Positions 39,101-44,499 of a stretch of 64,000 bases of DNA are shown one piece after another. Source of the stretch: Ischnura elegans. Taxonomy: Eukaryota > Arthropoda > Insecta > Odonata > Coenagrionidae. The notes beneath the pieces are model-generated. The model did no database searches. It was not told the origin of the DNA and saw only the letters and a program-made list of their open reading frames with translations. Position 1 is the stretch's first letter. Every line of letters starts with the position of its first letter. The stretch covers positions 92,986,566-93,050,565 of the forward strand of contig NC_060251.1 of the NCBI RefSeq assembly GCF_921293095.1, in the 5' to 3' direction. A program made the translations under genes and the position numbers.

Positions 39101-40029
39101 CACTTTTTCGCCTTGAATATGCTGCTGACCATTTCGGCTTTGGGCACTAAATTCAAATCCTTGCCACCATTCCCAGCCAGTTCCAAAGTACTGATGTAAT
39201 GCGATCGGTTCTCGATACCGGTTCCACAGGCCAAGAACCGGCAGAACCAGGCACCGGAACTGACCCATCTCTAGTTAGTACAGTATTTTTCTGAATATAG
39301 TCCCCCCCTTTTTTCCAAAAATGCCCATGGTAAAAGTAAAGGGGGGACTAGATTCAAGCATATTTTTTTAAAAGTTTCCCGGAACTGAGGCCTCAAAATT
39401 AGGGGGGGATGGACTATATATGCAGCCATGTTCAGTAACAGTATGAGGTCTAGGTTTTTAACTTATTTAAAGTGGTCATAAGACCACATTTCAGATGTTA
39501 TTTGTCTCATCATTCTCTTATTAGATTCTTGATTATGGTTGACTCAAATGTATTTGTAGTAGAATTTTCTTGGGCTCTCTTGTGAATACCTATACATATT
39601 CAATATGCGTGGAGATTTTATGACAATATGTTTTTTTTTCTTTGTCATGATTGGCAGAAGTCCGTGCACCACAACCAGAAGCTCCAATCGACCCGATGGA
39701 ATGTCAGCTCACCCTGCTTGACCATATAGAGAGTATGCAACAAGAGGTTGATTCTCGTTTAACTCTTATTGAAGCACAAGTAGCAGGTAAGAATGGTTGT
39801 CGAAAATGCATACTTTTTAGAACATGCAACATTGGAGTTTGTCTTCTATTTAAAAAATTACATCTTGATGTCAATTGTCCTATCTTTTTCAGCTCTTGAA
39901 GCAGAGGATGAAGACATTGCATCTGATGAACCCCCTGAGTTTTATCCCCATACAAAGCAAACTATTCAAATGATCATGAGGGATTTGAATACTGCTCGAA
40001 GAATAGCTTCCTTTTGTGGAAAGTCATAG
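1..40029 (+). CDS. PHF20: PHF20/MBD-R2-like PHD finger protein (3' part, multi-exon)
   Basis: Partial gene; the N-terminal (Tudor/MBD-type) region lies upstream of the window. Exons used: 2-149, 5788-5879, 6518-6878, 11978-12181, 15282-15470 (or from 15261), optional 21680-21736, 26801-26997, 28556-28722, 31251-31391, 31604-31853, 36581-36947, 39658-39786, 39893-40029. All phases agree; the join is 2439 nt, about 812 residues. Domains in order: Ser/Pro-rich linker, C2H2 finger (C-PKEG-C ... HIKHYH), a GRGRGR AT-hook-like stretch, basic nuclear-localisation runs (KRKRR, RRRRKRK), a C4HC3 PHD finger, then the KYFHDQDWL and LYLWSKSWE regions and a C-terminal coiled region ([15 protein letters not shown]) that match the PHF20 family in order. 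Known role: PHF20 in vertebrates and MBD-R2 in flies are chromatin readers of the NSL (MOF/KAT8) acetyltransferase complex. Family assignment is strong; the choice between PHF20 and PHF20L1 naming is arbitrary in an arthropod. Confidence 0.93.
1269..1850. repeat. Intronic repeat, related to sequence at 38800-38970
   Basis: GC-rich block in the first intron with recurring TCGTTTGAAAGC-type words (about 1508 and 1560). The same words and a longer match around ATTCGTCTCATTTGAAGAC recur near 38855-38955. This points to a dispersed repeat family. No terminal repeats or coding frame were identified. Confidence 0.35.
2224..2557 (+). pseudogene. Relic of a CGGBP1-like BED-type zinc-finger gene or hAT-derived protein
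   Basis: Plus-strand reading, with stops, gives [16 protein letters not shown], then a broken region, then [20 protein letters not shown] and [13 protein letters not shown]. This order (KVLFC..C zinc-finger half, then F..AFL.AGIP..KLENP.F..FL.KY) is that of CGGBP1-like proteins, which descend from hAT transposases. The second zinc cysteine appears to be Ser and in-frame stops are present, so it is a relic. It is cut at LLKYI by the pogo-like element at 2558; the sequence after that element resumes as HEG then stop. Confidence 0.55.
2558..4248. mobile_element. pogo/Tigger-type (Tc1-mariner) non-autonomous element, TA target
   Basis: Left end CAGTGGAACCTCGATCTGTC at 2558, right end GATAAATCGGGGTTCCACTG up to 4248; TA flanks both (2556-2557 and 4249-4250). 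CAGTGGAACC is the classic pogo/Tigger terminus. The subterminal regions carry at least six copies of a 17-bp word AACGATNAATGCGGGAA (2605-2637 and 4050-4232). No transposase frame is visible inside, so it is probably an internally deleted copy. Confidence 0.8.
4489..5169. mobile_element. piggyBac-like MITE with subterminal palindromes
   Basis: TTAA at 4489-4492 and 5166-5169. Termini are CACTTTGCGTGCC on the left and, inverted, CACTTTGAGTGCC on the right. Just inside the left end are the perfect palindrome GGACGTAATATTACGTCC (4508-4525) and a near copy at 4551-4568. No transposase is seen. TTAA targets and short termini are diagnostic of piggyBac. Confidence 0.75.
5788..5879 (+). CDS. PHF20: PHF20-like exon: first half of C2H2 zinc finger
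   Basis: Acceptor TTTCAG at 5782-5787 and donor GTATGT at 5880. It encodes the finger cysteines ([11 protein letters not shown]) and the conserved FRKENLLQ. Entry is phase 1 and exit phase 0. At 92 nt it is too short to stand out as an open frame. Confidence 0.92.
6518..6878 (+). CDS. PHF20: PHF20-like exon: second half of C2H2 finger and AT-hook-like GRGRGR
   Basis: Starts at ATG CAC ATC directly after the acceptor ACTTAAG; the ATG is internal, not a start codon. [10 protein letters not shown] supplies the finger histidines, followed by a PNVADLA segment typical of PHF20. A Gly/Arg patch [10 protein letters not shown] at about 6670-6705 resembles an AT-hook. Exits in phase 1 at GTAAAT. Confidence 0.92.
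7955..8649. mobile_element. MITE with GGGCCTGTTTACACG termini, inserted in the Tigger transposase
   Basis: Left GGGCCTGTTTACACGATACA and inverted right GGCCTGTTTACATAGTACAT, followed inside by matching CATTAAC-CGTAC blocks. TTT lies outside each end and may be a 3-bp target duplication. Superfamily uncertain (PIF/Harbinger-like is possible). It contains a further nested element at 8049-8512. Confidence 0.65.
8049..8512. mobile_element. hAT-type MITE containing a second copy of its own family
   Basis: Left terminus CAGGGTCAGATCCAGG, inverted right terminus CATAGTCGGATTTAGG, imperfect 8-bp flanks AATGTAGG/AATGCATG. Inside, a related copy (CAGGGGCGGATCCAGG at 8254 to CCTATG at 8437; flanks ATGACCAT/ATAACCGT) is inserted. 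Runs of G and C near the ends are typical of these MITEs. Confidence 0.6.
10819..10892. mobile_element. Short pogo-type TIR remnant
   Basis: CAGTAAAACCTCTAAACATA begins directly after TA at 10817-10818, and a decayed inverted end (AGGGGGTTTCCCTGTA) follows about 55 bp later. It is either a very short MITE or a deletion product. Confidence 0.4.
11978..12181 (+). CDS. PHF20: PHF20-like exon: acidic segment plus basic NLS
   Basis: Acceptor at 11976-11977, donor GTAAGT at 12182. It encodes [17 protein letters not shown], then a strongly basic tail with GKRKRRL and AKRRKF, a likely nuclear-localisation signal. Phase 1 in and phase 1 out. Confidence 0.87.
12182..15260. other. Intron with no recognised feature
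   Basis: AT-rich intron sequence of the PHF20-like gene. Short open frames are present on both strands, but none has splice borders in the required phase or a recognisable domain. Confidence 0.6.
15282..15470 (+). CDS. PHF20: PHF20-like exon: linker before PHD finger
   Basis: Donor GTATGT at 15471. Two in-frame acceptors exist, CAATCAG before 15261 and GAGACAG before 15282. The second has the better pyrimidine run (CTTTTTTTGTGAGACAG). Extending further upstream hits a stop in the required frame. The product is a low-complexity linker ending [10 protein letters not shown]. Coding is supported by phase and by openness, not by a domain. Confidence 0.75.
15471..18737. other. Intron sequence with no recognised feature
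   Basis: First part of the 11.3-kb intron. AT-rich, with no terminal repeats, domains or RNA genes seen. Confidence 0.6.
18738..18830 (-). repeat. tRNA-derived SINE fragment, minus strand
   Basis: The reverse complement reads CATAGTGGTCTGTGCAGTGG ... GAAAGCCAAAGGTCTGTGGTTCGAT. It has a B box-like GGTTCGAT, and a GGGGAATGTTCTCCC tail shared with the copies at 19030 and 43760. Confidence 0.6.
19030..19115 (+). repeat. tRNA-derived SINE fragment, plus strand
   Basis: Contains a tRNA-like head (CATAGTGGCTAGGAAAGCC), a B box GGTTTGATTCC at 19073-19083, and the family tail GAGGGGAATTTTTCCC. Same family as 18738 and 43760, in opposite orientation. Confidence 0.65.
19560..19761 (+). repeat. Two-copy direct repeat, 87-bp unit
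   Basis: Copy 1 is 19560-19646 and copy 2 is 19675-19761. They differ at only a few positions and are offset by 115 bp. The unit begins TTGATATCATC and ends TTGGTAGCCT-TATGT. It looks like a recent local duplication inside the intron. Confidence 0.85.
21680..21736 (+). CDS. Candidate 57-nt cassette exon of the PHF20-like gene
   Basis: A pyrimidine-rich tract and CATAG precede 21680, and a GTATAG donor starts at 21737. The piece is 57 nt, enters in phase 1 and leaves in phase 1, so it can be included or skipped without changing the frame. It would add about 19 residues ([19 protein letters not shown]). It lies in the largest intron, between exons that also use phase 1. No homology is recognised. 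Confidence 0.4.
21737..26800. other. Intron with minor repeats only
   Basis: AT-rich intron. A repeat-like block near 22560-22690 (TTATTGCCGACTAGTTTCGG ...) resembles the ends of dispersed arthropod repeats. A short imperfect tandem (about 22-25 bp around CATACTTTTAATAGTC) lies at 25220-25285. No gene is seen. Confidence 0.5.
26801..26997 (+). CDS. PHF20: PHF20-like exon: basic NLS and N-terminal half of PHD finger
   Basis: Acceptor GCAATTTCAG before 26801, donor GTACAT after CAG at 26997. It encodes a basic run RRRRKRK and the first zinc ligands of the PHD finger, [15 protein letters not shown]. The PHD finger continues in the exon at 28556. Confidence 0.95.
27301..27480. mobile_element. 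Truncated pogo-like end
   Basis: CAGTGGAACTGCATTAAAGC starts after TA at 27299-27300 and is followed by GCGAG-rich sequence, as in pogo-type termini. No matching right end was found, so it is a solo or truncated copy. Confidence 0.4.
28556..28722 (+). CDS. PHF20: PHF20-like exon: C-terminal half of PHD finger
   Basis: Acceptor CATTTCTAG, donor GTCAGT at 28723. [12 protein letters not shown] and [13 protein letters not shown] complete the C4HC3 set. The following [12 protein letters not shown] matches the segment after the PHD finger in human PHF20 (KYWYDKEWL). Exits in phase 2. Confidence 0.96.
28723..31250. other. Intron, no confident feature
   Basis: A GC-richer block at 28790-29200 and another at 30250-30450 carry short overlapping frames on both strands without domains or splice borders in phase. 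They are possibly old repeats. Confidence 0.4.
31251..31391 (+). CDS. PHF20: PHF20-like exon: post-PHD helical segment
   Basis: Acceptor TTTCTGTAG, donor GTAAGT at 31392. It encodes [18 protein letters not shown] and [13 protein letters not shown], equivalent to the THQLLGDVQRVIEVLHGLQ region of PHF20. Phase 2 in and phase 2 out. Confidence 0.9.
31604..31853 (+). CDS. PHF20: PHF20-like exon: conserved LYLWSKSW motif and acidic linker
   Basis: Acceptor TTTGTCAG, donor GTTAGT at 31854. The start [15 protein letters not shown] aligns with REHPDLPLWCQPW of PHF20. The rest is a hydrophilic linker ending PSLE, exit phase 0. Confidence 0.9.
31961..34732 (+). mobile_element. piggyBac element with degenerate transposase
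   Basis: TTAA at 31961-31964 and 34729-34732; termini CCCTTTGAGTGCG and, inverted, CCCTTTCATTGCG. Short palindromes of the form GGCATnnnnnnnATGCC lie near both ends (31981-31997, 32025-32041, 34558-34574). A dead plus-strand transposase lies at about 33555-33908. Left side hairpins and right side hairpin share the same arms. Confidence 0.85.
33555..33908 (+). pseudogene. Degenerate piggyBac transposase fragment
   Basis: Readings in shifting frames give [15 protein letters not shown], then YYPGKEF, then an ESMLLWR motif, then [22 protein letters not shown] and [14 protein letters not shown]. This is the order of the piggyBac DDE domain. Features of decay: the usual Asp of DESM reads His, a frameshift and a short internal deletion follow ESMLLWR, and a stop occurs before YYPG. 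Confidence 0.75.
34733..36580. other. Intron with transposon ends only
   Basis: Tigger-like end sequences are visible: one ending near 35262 (inverted CAGTTAGTCCTCTTCC) and a GTAATAACGAGAACTTTGTA block near 35600. Partners were not found. The rest is AT-rich with no gene. Confidence 0.35.
36581..36947 (+). CDS. PHF20: PHF20-like exon: acidic linker
   Basis: Acceptor TTTCTTAG, donor GTAAGG at 36948. A long acidic Ser-rich stretch ends [17 protein letters not shown], the start of the C-terminal helical region. Phase 0 in and phase 1 out. Confidence 0.88.
37351..38093 (-). mobile_element. Mutator-like (MULE) element with repeat-rich inverted ends
   Basis: The inverted ends are built of reiterated TTTTTCCCGAA words. 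Left and inverted right ends share ATCGTTTTTTCCGA-GACC and TTTTTCCCGAA blocks in the same order. Flanks CGTTATTAAA (37341-37350) and CGTTGTTAAA (38094-38103) are a 9/10 match, in line with the 8-10-bp target duplications of Mutator elements. It encodes an open transposase C-terminal frame on the minus strand. Confidence 0.75.
37567..37971 (-). CDS. MULE transposase C-terminal region, open frame without ATG
   Basis: Minus-strand frame open from about 37971 to the stop TAA at 37567-37569, roughly 134 codons, with no ATG. It reads [17 protein letters not shown], then [49 protein letters not shown] and [11 protein letters not shown]. The pattern P-R-P-LWN-E..TNN--EGW..RF..LVG-HHP is the hallmark of the C-terminal part of MULE transposases. 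The N-terminal DDE part is missing, so this piece cannot be an active enzyme by itself. An unbroken frame suggests a young insertion. Confidence 0.75.
   Translation of the reverse strand, partial: ETFVRYVIGVIAVGRQRAVPPRYPPSLWNQHEATKPGYATTNNASEGWNNRFRLLVGKNHPDLYSAVKELQKEQADTEIALIELSVGKSIKGKPKKKWYDLHERLKSVVEEYEDYKNDRNFLEFLRAIAHNIIY
38430..38570. mobile_element. Small TIR MITE (GCGTGTAAGAG ends)
   Basis: Left ATACTGCGTGTAAGAG and inverted right AAGCGTGTGTAAGAGGTGCA, about 140 bp apart, inside the hAT-type element. Confidence 0.5.
39281..39432. mobile_element. Small TIR MITE (AATATAGTCC ends)
   Basis: CTGAATATAGTCCCCCC on the left and GGGGGGATGGACTATATA on the right form an imperfect inverted pair about 130 bp apart. 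It sits directly beside the hAT-type element. Confidence 0.45.
39658..39786 (+). CDS. PHF20: PHF20-like exon: C-terminal coiled region
   Basis: Acceptor ATTGGCAG, donor GTAAGA at 39787. [19 protein letters not shown] closely matches FNLLTHVESLQDEVTHRMD near the C-terminus of human PHF20. Phase 1 in and out. Confidence 0.93.
39893..40029 (+). CDS. PHF20: PHF20-like terminal exon and stop codon
   Basis: Acceptor TTTTTCAG. It encodes an acidic spacer and [20 protein letters not shown], matching the C-terminus of PHF20 (LLMDLGKVQQIALC). The stop TAG is at 40027-40029. Confidence 0.93.
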
Positions 40030-40290
40030 TTGTATTCATTTGAAGTGTTTCTTAACAGAAGGCCCAACTTGTGCAATGTGTGATCTTTGTACATTATTTA
40101 TTACCTCATCAATAATTTCTCTATCTGTACATAAGACTAATACATTTGGAAGAAGTGTGACTTTATAACTTATAGACTGTGATAATTAATTCTGTATCTG
40201 TAATTACTTTTATAAATAATTATCTCTGTATCCTTTCTCTGGTCTTTTCTCTCCTTACCAAACCCATTAAAAAATAATAATTTTGATGTT
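40030..40290 (+). other. 3' UTR of the PHF20-like gene with likely poly(A) signal
   Basis: AT-rich sequence follows the stop. ATTAAA at 40266-40271 with a T-rich downstream stretch (about 40285-40300) is the best poly(A) signal. The exact cleavage site cannot be read from DNA alone. Confidence 0.5.
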
Positions 40291-40348
40291 TTTTATCATA
40301 TTGTACTCTGAAAGCAAAACTTTTTTCTAAAGCTCAAAATTACTATGG

Positions 40349-40680
40349 TTACTTGCATTGGAGGCACTCTTTTTTCACAGAAATCACAGCCAAAAAATGA
40401 TTGTGCCAAAAAAAGTAAAATCTTGAATCCCATATTTGCCTGCTCTTATCAGTAGGATGATCAATTGGCTCCATTAACTTTGCAGAAAACAACCGAAAAC
40501 CCCTTCGCAAACCTATAACTTCTGCTGTCCCCACACAGTGCCTTCTTTTAGACAGAGTTGAGGTTGTTGAAGGAGAGAGCCAACTGCTTGGCTTGGAAGC
40601 AAACACTAGATCAATGGGCAGGGTCAGGCAGTGGTGGAGATTTTTCAGACTGCCTGATCCCTGTTTGAGTGCTTCAAATA
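40349..40680 (-). other. Unidentified minus-strand open stretch beside the Tigger element
   Basis: An open minus-strand frame (about 110 codons, no ATG) runs from the Tigger border at 40680 to a stop at 40349. It contains LSPSTTSTLSKRRHC and AKLMEPIDHPTDKS. No family is recognised. It may be an old pseudogene or chance. Confidence 0.2.
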
Positions 40681-42412
40681 CAGTACACCCATGCCTCGCT
40701 TAACACAATTTCGATATAGCGCAAATTTGTTCCTCGGGGAAATATTGTAATGCAGTGTAGCCTAATCAAAAAAACTTTAACGCGCTCATGATAAAACATG
40801 AAGTAGCGCTAAGTACACACGAAATTGCTTTCATTTTACGCATATTAATAATATTGCTTGCCTCAAATCTTCTTTTTGTTTATATATTAATCGAAATCCA
40901 TTGCTGTGTCATGGCCAAAAGCATTACTCGTCATCGCGTCCAGATAGCCGGCCTACCGATGAAATTTATCTCGTCTCCTTAACAGAATGACAATAGTTAA
41001 TTTAGATCATTAATTAAGCGTGAAGCTAGTGGAAATGAGTTTATGTTAAGGAGTACGGTTTGAGACGTAATATATGCCATCATAGGTTATCGGGCGATTG
41101 ACTTCCAGGCAGAGGGTCTACGTGAAAGCCTTCAAGATCATTGATATTCATTGAGGAAATGGAGCGGTGGCTGAGTTGCGTATGAATAGCATCAACATAG
41201 AAAAGGGTCCGCATTAGAGTTTCAAACACAGTGGTTTCATTCCCTCCCAGCAGTCGTAGGCCCTCTACATCTCAGGAATACAGTGCAGCAGTAGAAGGTG
41301 ATTTCGATAGAGCCATACAGAGTAAAAACCATGAGAACAATGGCAAAAAATAGGAATGCGGGTAGAAAAATCAAGAAGTTATCAAGAAATACCATAAACC
41401 TAGAAGAGAAATTGAAAGAGGTCAATTGCTTTGAAAATGGAGAGGGTCAAAGCGATATTGCATGGAAGTTTAAACTCACCATGCCTTATTCTGAACAAAG
41501 ACAAAGTTTAAACATCAATGACTTCAGCCGCACCAACTTCAACCAAGCGGTCAACACATACAGAAAGTTCATTGTGAATCTGCACAAAAAGACGAGGGTG
41601 GTCATCGCTCCGAGAAATTTAGTGAAAGCTTCGGTTGGTTCCAGAATTTTTAATGGCTAGCAGGTATTTTCAGTGCGGTGATATCAGGGGAATCTGCAAG
41701 TGTTGATAGCGCAGTCACCACAACATTTTCTAATGAACTCCAAGCTGTGATATAAAGTGGCTCCTTTCCCCCTCAACTAGTTCTTAGCATTGACGAGATG
41801 ATATTTTTTTGGAAGAGAATGCAATCTCGTTCATTCATTTTCAGGGAAGGAGAACCTGGGTCAGGTTTCAAGGCATTTAAAGACTTTCATGTAGCTGCTA
41901 ATGCCTCGGAGGACTTCAAATTAAAATGATTTATCATTAATAAACTCCGCTAGCTATGAAATGGCATTCAAAGTAGCATTTGCCTGTCATTTCGATGAGC
42001 GACAAAAGGGCCTGGATGACACAATAATTGTTTTTAGGCTGGTTTGAAAAATCGTCAACTGGCGGCAATGCAATACGAACCCCTGAGAGAGCAGATGTTA
42101 GCCCACCTGCACAACAGGAAGGAATTTCAAAAGCGAACGAATTTTTCTTTAACGTGAATTAAAGTCATTGAATGCGTGCCTACTATCTTTAAAGATATTT
42201 TAAAGTTTATATGAATAAGGTTTTCCAAGGCTATTAATAGGAATATATATAGTTTAGAGGAAATTCGATACCCAACATCTATGCTACCAGGAATGCATCC
42301 CTATCTTCCCAATGTAATGCAAATATATGTAATGTAATATATAACGCAAATTTGTATAGCGGTAAGACCCCAAGGAATGCATCCCTTGCGCTATATGAGG
42401 CTTGGGTGTACT
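40681..42412 (+). mobile_element. Tigger-like element with decayed transposase
   Basis: Left end CAGTACACCCATGCCTCGCT after TA (40679-40680), inverted right end AGTACACCCAAGCCTC before TA (42413-42414). The plus strand keeps a CENPB-type HTH relic (NTINLEEKLKEVNCFENGEG at about 41390-41450). Downstream is a DDE relic: LSIDEMIFFWKRMQSRSF and ANASEDFKLK at about 41790-41925, where intact copies read VDETGLFWKRMPSRTF. Frameshifts and stops make it inactive. Confidence 0.8.
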
Positions 42413-43492
42413 TAGTCCATCGGATACAGCATTAAGCTGTGGTCCCTTTTAGAGCTGGCTAATGCAGATGCAGGGTTTCTGCCACCCTTCTCTCCCTACC
42501 AAACAGCACAAATGACTGCAGCTGCAGGTCATTCTTCCTCGAATGCAACATAAACTCAGGCTAGCAAGTCCCAAGTAAGGAGAAACCAGGTCATGCCCCT
42601 GCTTGCAGGCCTTAAACTGGCACAACTGGGAGAGCATAAAAAAGACAAATCAGGCAACTGAACCTGAAGATGCTGACGGAGCAGTCAGCCAAACTGTTGT
42701 CACCTATTCAGCAATACCTACAAAGATGCAGAGAAAAGCCAATGCTGTGGACATATGGAGCTAATGATATTGCATACTCTTCTCAAATCACCAAGTCATA
42801 ATGACATCAGTTGAATTAAATCAACATTTTTTTAGAAGACCTTCTTGCTATGCTTATTTAAATACTTAACTATGACTCTCTAGTGCACAAAAATAAACAG
42901 TTGTCTACTGAAAATAAGTCGAGTATCAATAGATGACATTATTTATTGTAAAATTCAACAGAATGCAGAAACACACACGAAACAACATAAGTAGAACATA
43001 ACAGAATGCGATAAGATGGTTGATTGTAGTGATTCAGCAAGCTCAACTAAATTTGACAATATTTGGTCCACTTGCTGAATGTTTAAACTTTTAGTAAACA
43101 TGCACCATCCCATAAAGGAATCTGAAAAATTATTAAGGAAAATTCATCTGCAAATATGGGCTTGAAAATGTGAAAGAACAAAATATATGTAACAGCAGGT
43201 ATTTGATTAGAGACACGGATGCCAAATTCAACCTTTTTGTAAAAGTAACATTTACCATGACAAAGATATGAACATGGATATTATAATTGCTGGCTAAGAA
43301 TGCTGTAACTAACTCCCAGGGCCTTCTCACCCCAAAATGGTTGGCATGGGAAAATATTCTACAGGAAGACGAAAACACAATGGACTGGCATGGATGGATA
43401 GCAATGCAAGGGAATATGGGCTCCAAAGAAGCCACTCTCAGTGGTAAACACCATTCCAGCACTTAAGCCTCACTTTGAGATAATTTAGAACA
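42413..43492. other. Intergenic, no recognised gene
   Basis: The minus frame at 42449-42637 has no recognisable domain. Nothing else stands out. Confidence 0.4.
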
Positions 43493-43500
43493 ACTCTGTG

Positions 43501-43751
43501 CATTGGCGTAGACAGGAATTTCGTTCGGGGAAGAGTCCCAAACCAGGGGGGGAAATTATTGAAAAGCAGGGTACTAAGTAATGGATTTTAAACTAATTTT
43601 AACACTTTTCATAATCGAAAAAACTTCATTTGTCAAAAAAAATATTTTGTAAATTCCTGATTTTTCAATATTTTGTTTTTTCTTGCATAGGAAAATAATT
43701 TTTTTTAATATTTGGGGAGGGGTCCAGACCCCCTCCCTTGCTACACCTCTG
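43501..43751. mobile_element. hAT-type MITE with perfect 8-bp target duplication
   Basis: Target duplication ACTCTGTG at 43493-43500 and 43752-43759. Left terminus CATTGGCGTAGACAGG, inverted right CAGAGGTGTAGCAAGG. Length 251 bp, no coding. Confidence 0.8.
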
Positions 43752-43759
43752 ACTCTGTG

Positions 43760-43890
43760 GCATGAACAGCGGTGAAATTCACATCAACTACCATGGGGAA
43801 AATTTCCCTCCACCAGGAATTGAACCATAGACCTTGAGCTTTATGAATTTCATCACCATTCATGCAGCAGAGTTGAAATATTCTACACTC
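43760..43890 (-). repeat. tRNA-derived SINE, minus strand
   Basis: The reverse complement carries GGTCTATGGTTCAATTCC (B box) and the family tail GAGGGAAATTTTCCCCATGG. Same family as 18738 and 19030. It abuts the target duplication of the adjacent MITE. Confidence 0.6.
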
Positions 43891-44499
43891 CAGATCTCTG
43901 GTGATATTTATGCCTATCAGCATCCCCTCTTTTTTACAATCATGAATAATTCATAAATATAAAATGCTATGAATAATTTAAGCAAACGAAGAGAGTAATA
44001 GGAAAATTGAGACAAATGTTCTGCCCACACATGCGACCACTCAGATGTCTCTGAGACATCTTCATGTGTATGATGTAATAATGTTAAGGGAGATGTTTCC
44101 AATATACTTGATACTTCCTGAATTACTGTAACATCATACTTAAATGGAGTTCATGACTGAACTTTCAATATGTGCAGTCATATTTTCCTTCTCCCCCTTA
44201 GTCAGATTCCATTTTTTGGATCCAGAGGATTAGTACATAATAAGTAATGAACAATTTTGTCAATGGCTTTTTCTAGTTTTATGCCTACATGGTAAATGCT
44301 TAATTTTGTTGACGAAGTCAAAGATTACTTTTAAATGGAGTTCATGAGTTGACTACTCTCAAAAAACTAAGAAATAATTTATTTAATATCAAAAGAAGTA
44401 TTTCATTTGAGCATCGGAGAAGCACTACAAAACAAATATATTAAGCTGGAAAAGGCAACATATTATATTGAACGATATCGCTGATGCTAAAAACAAAAA

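Larger units (their letters stand above)
37094..39273. mobile_element. hAT-type element with perfect 8-bp target duplication
   Basis: Target duplication GTTAGTAC at 37086-37093 and 39274-39281. Left terminus TAAGGGTGAGTCGGTTC, inverted right terminus TAGAGATGGGTCAGTTC. It carries a nested Mutator-like element (37351-38093) and a small MITE (38430-38570). No clear hAT transposase frame remains. Confidence 0.8.
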
